DNA of 13,477 nucleotides. Origin: an uncultured Streptococcus sp. Its GTDB lineage: Bacteria > Bacillota > Bacilli > Lactobacillales > Streptococcaceae. The stretch lies in assembly GCA_902470035.1 (NCBI GenBank), contig CABREZ010000032.1, positions 1 to 13,477 of the forward strand. Reading direction: 5' to 3'. The notes under the pieces were generated by a model. The model did no database searches. It saw nothing but the letters and a program-made list of their open reading frames with translations, and was not told the origin of the DNA. Position numbers and translations under genes: made by a program. Numbering within the stretch: the stretch's first letter is position 1; every line of letters starts with the position of its first letter. Positions 12,347 to 13,477 of the stretch are shown piece by piece.

Positions 12347-13477
12347 TGTCATTCAACAATAAAACCATTGAAGAGTTGCACGACCTCCTTGTCTCTAAGG
12401 AAATTTCAGCAACGGAATTGACCCAAGCGACACTTGACGATATCAAGGCGCGTGAAGAAGCGGTCAATGCCTTTGTGACGGTGGCTGAAGAAGCAGCACT
12501 TGACCAAGCTAAGGCTATTGACGAAAAAGGAATCGATGCAGATAACCTCCTGTCAGGGATTCCGCTTGCTGTCAAAGATAATATCTCAACAGATGGCATC
12601 TTGACGACTGCAGCTTCAAAAATGCTCTATAACTATGAGCCCATCTTTGATGCGACAGCTGTTGCCAATGCAAAAGCCAAAGATATGATTGTCATCGGGA
12701 AGACCAACATGGATGAATTTGCTATGGGTGGATCTGGTGAAACTTCATACTATGGACCAACCAAGAATGCTTGGGACCACAGCAAGGTGCCTGGTGGATC
12801 TTCTAGTGGTTCAGCAGCTTCTGTCGCTTCAGGGCAAGTCCGTTTGTCCCTTGGTTCAGATACAGGTGGTTCTATCCGTCAACCGGCTGCCTTCAACGGA
12901 ATCGTCGGTCTCAAACCAACGTATGGAACAGTTTCTCGTTTCGGTCTCATTGCCTTTGGTAGCTCACTCGACCAAATTGGACCGTTTGCTCCAACCGTTA
13001 AGGAAAATGCGCAATTGCTCAATGTCATTGCCAGTGCAGATGACAAGGATTCGACTTCTGCACCTGTTCGTGTAGCAGACTTTGCTTCTAAGATTGGTCA
13101 AGACATTAAAGGCATGAAGATTGCCCTTCCTAAGGAATACCTCGGGGAAGGGATTGATCCAGAAGTCAAAGAAACCATCCTTAATGCGGCTAAACACTTT
13201 GAAAAATTGGGAGCGACTGTCGAAGAAGTCAGCCTGCCTCATTCTAAATACGGGGTTGCCGTATACTACATCATCGCTTCATCTGAAGCTTCTTCAAACT
13301 TGCAACGTTTCGACGGGATTCGCTATGGTTTCCGTGCGGAAGATGCTAAAAACTTGGATGACATCTACGTGAACACTCGTAGCCAAGGCTTTGGTGATGA
13401 GGTCAAACGCCGGATCATGCTTGGTACCTTTAGTTTGTCATCTGGTTACTACGATGCTTACTACAAGAAAGCTGGTC
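12346..13477 (+). CDS. gatA: Asp-tRNA(Asn)/Glu-tRNA(Gln) amidotransferase subunit A (3' end outside window)
   Basis: GatA is the glutaminase subunit of GatCAB; it frees ammonia from glutamine and passes it to GatB for tRNA-dependent amidation. The first 377 of about 488 residues are present, with no stop codon before the window end. The amidase-signature triad is complete: Lys77 in LAVKDNI, cis-Ser152 in PGGSSSGSAAS, and nucleophile Ser176 in GSDTGGSIRQPAAFNG. The Ser-cisSer-Lys spacing matches known GatA. ATG 12346 shares a base with the gatC TAA, with GGAGGA at 12332-12337 in the end of gatC, so the two are coupled. gatB is expected just downstream. Having this operon implies that at least Gln-tRNA is made by the indirect route. 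Confidence 0.97.
   Translation, partial: MSFNNKTIEELHDLLVSKEISATELTQATLDDIKAREEAVNAFVTVAEEAALDQAKAIDEKGIDADNLLSGIPLAVKDNISTDGILTTAASKMLYNYEPIFDATAVANAKAKDMIVIGKTNMDEFAMGGSGETSYYGPTKNAWDHSKVPGGSSSGSAASVASGQVRLSLGSDTGGSIRQPAAFNGIVGLKPTYGTVSRFGLIAFGSSLDQIGPFAPTVKENAQLLNVIASADDKDSTSAPVRVADFASKIGQDIKGMKIALPKEYLGEGIDPEVKETILNAAKHFEKLGATVEEVSLPHSKYGVAVYYIIASSEASSNLQRFDGIRYGFRAEDAKNLDDIYVNTRSQGFGDEVKRRIMLGTFSLSSGYYDAYYKKAG

Noticed and set aside
12689..13372. + strand frames in other phases within gatA
   Set aside because: gatA is open through the whole region with its catalytic triad in place; these are shadow frames.

Overview
This window looks like core chromosome of a low-GC Gram-positive coccus, most likely an oral Streptococcus of the mitis/sanguinis type. 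The reasons are the gene order secA-DAHP synthase-acpS-alr-recG, a CodY regulator followed directly by nicotinamidase and gatCA, strong AGGAGG-type ribosome binding sites, extended -10 promoters, and a structured intergenic repeat I recognise from streptococcal genomes. Species cannot be fixed from the sequence alone. I see no insertion sequence, prophage, CRISPR array, rRNA or tRNA gene, and every complete gene has an intact reading frame.

Layout. Positions 1-5642 are all on the + strand: the 3' part of secA (protein export motor), one DAHP synthase gene (start of aromatic amino acid synthesis), a terminator, acpS overlapping alr (carrier protein activation and D-alanine for the cell wall), then recG behind a short leader with two competing hairpins. 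The 360 bases between recG and ansA hold a repeat of about 180 bp made of three or more hairpins, and then a candidate 20-codon gene with its own -10 box, ribosome binding site and terminator. The middle of the window has two divergent pairs. A cytoplasmic asparaginase (-) diverges from a two-domain HAD phosphatase/MazG-like protein (+), and a universal stress protein (-) diverges from an AlaT-type aminotransferase (+). The HAD gene and usp converge on one shared terminator.

The right part holds codY, preceded by a near-perfect CodY box next to its promoter (autoregulation), with pncA coupled by a TAATG overlap. A strong terminator ends that unit. The gatC-gatA operon then starts from its own promoter; gatA runs off the window end, and gatB is expected downstream.

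Functionally the right half is rich in nitrogen metabolism: AnsA, PncA and GatA each act on an amide bond, AlaT moves amino groups, and CodY senses branched-chain amino acids. The least explained items are the small membrane-peptide-like frame at 5895-5957, the structured repeat at 5657-5840, the competing hairpins before recG, the palindrome before alaT, and the C-terminal domain of the HAD fusion. None of these amounts to a demonstrated new system.
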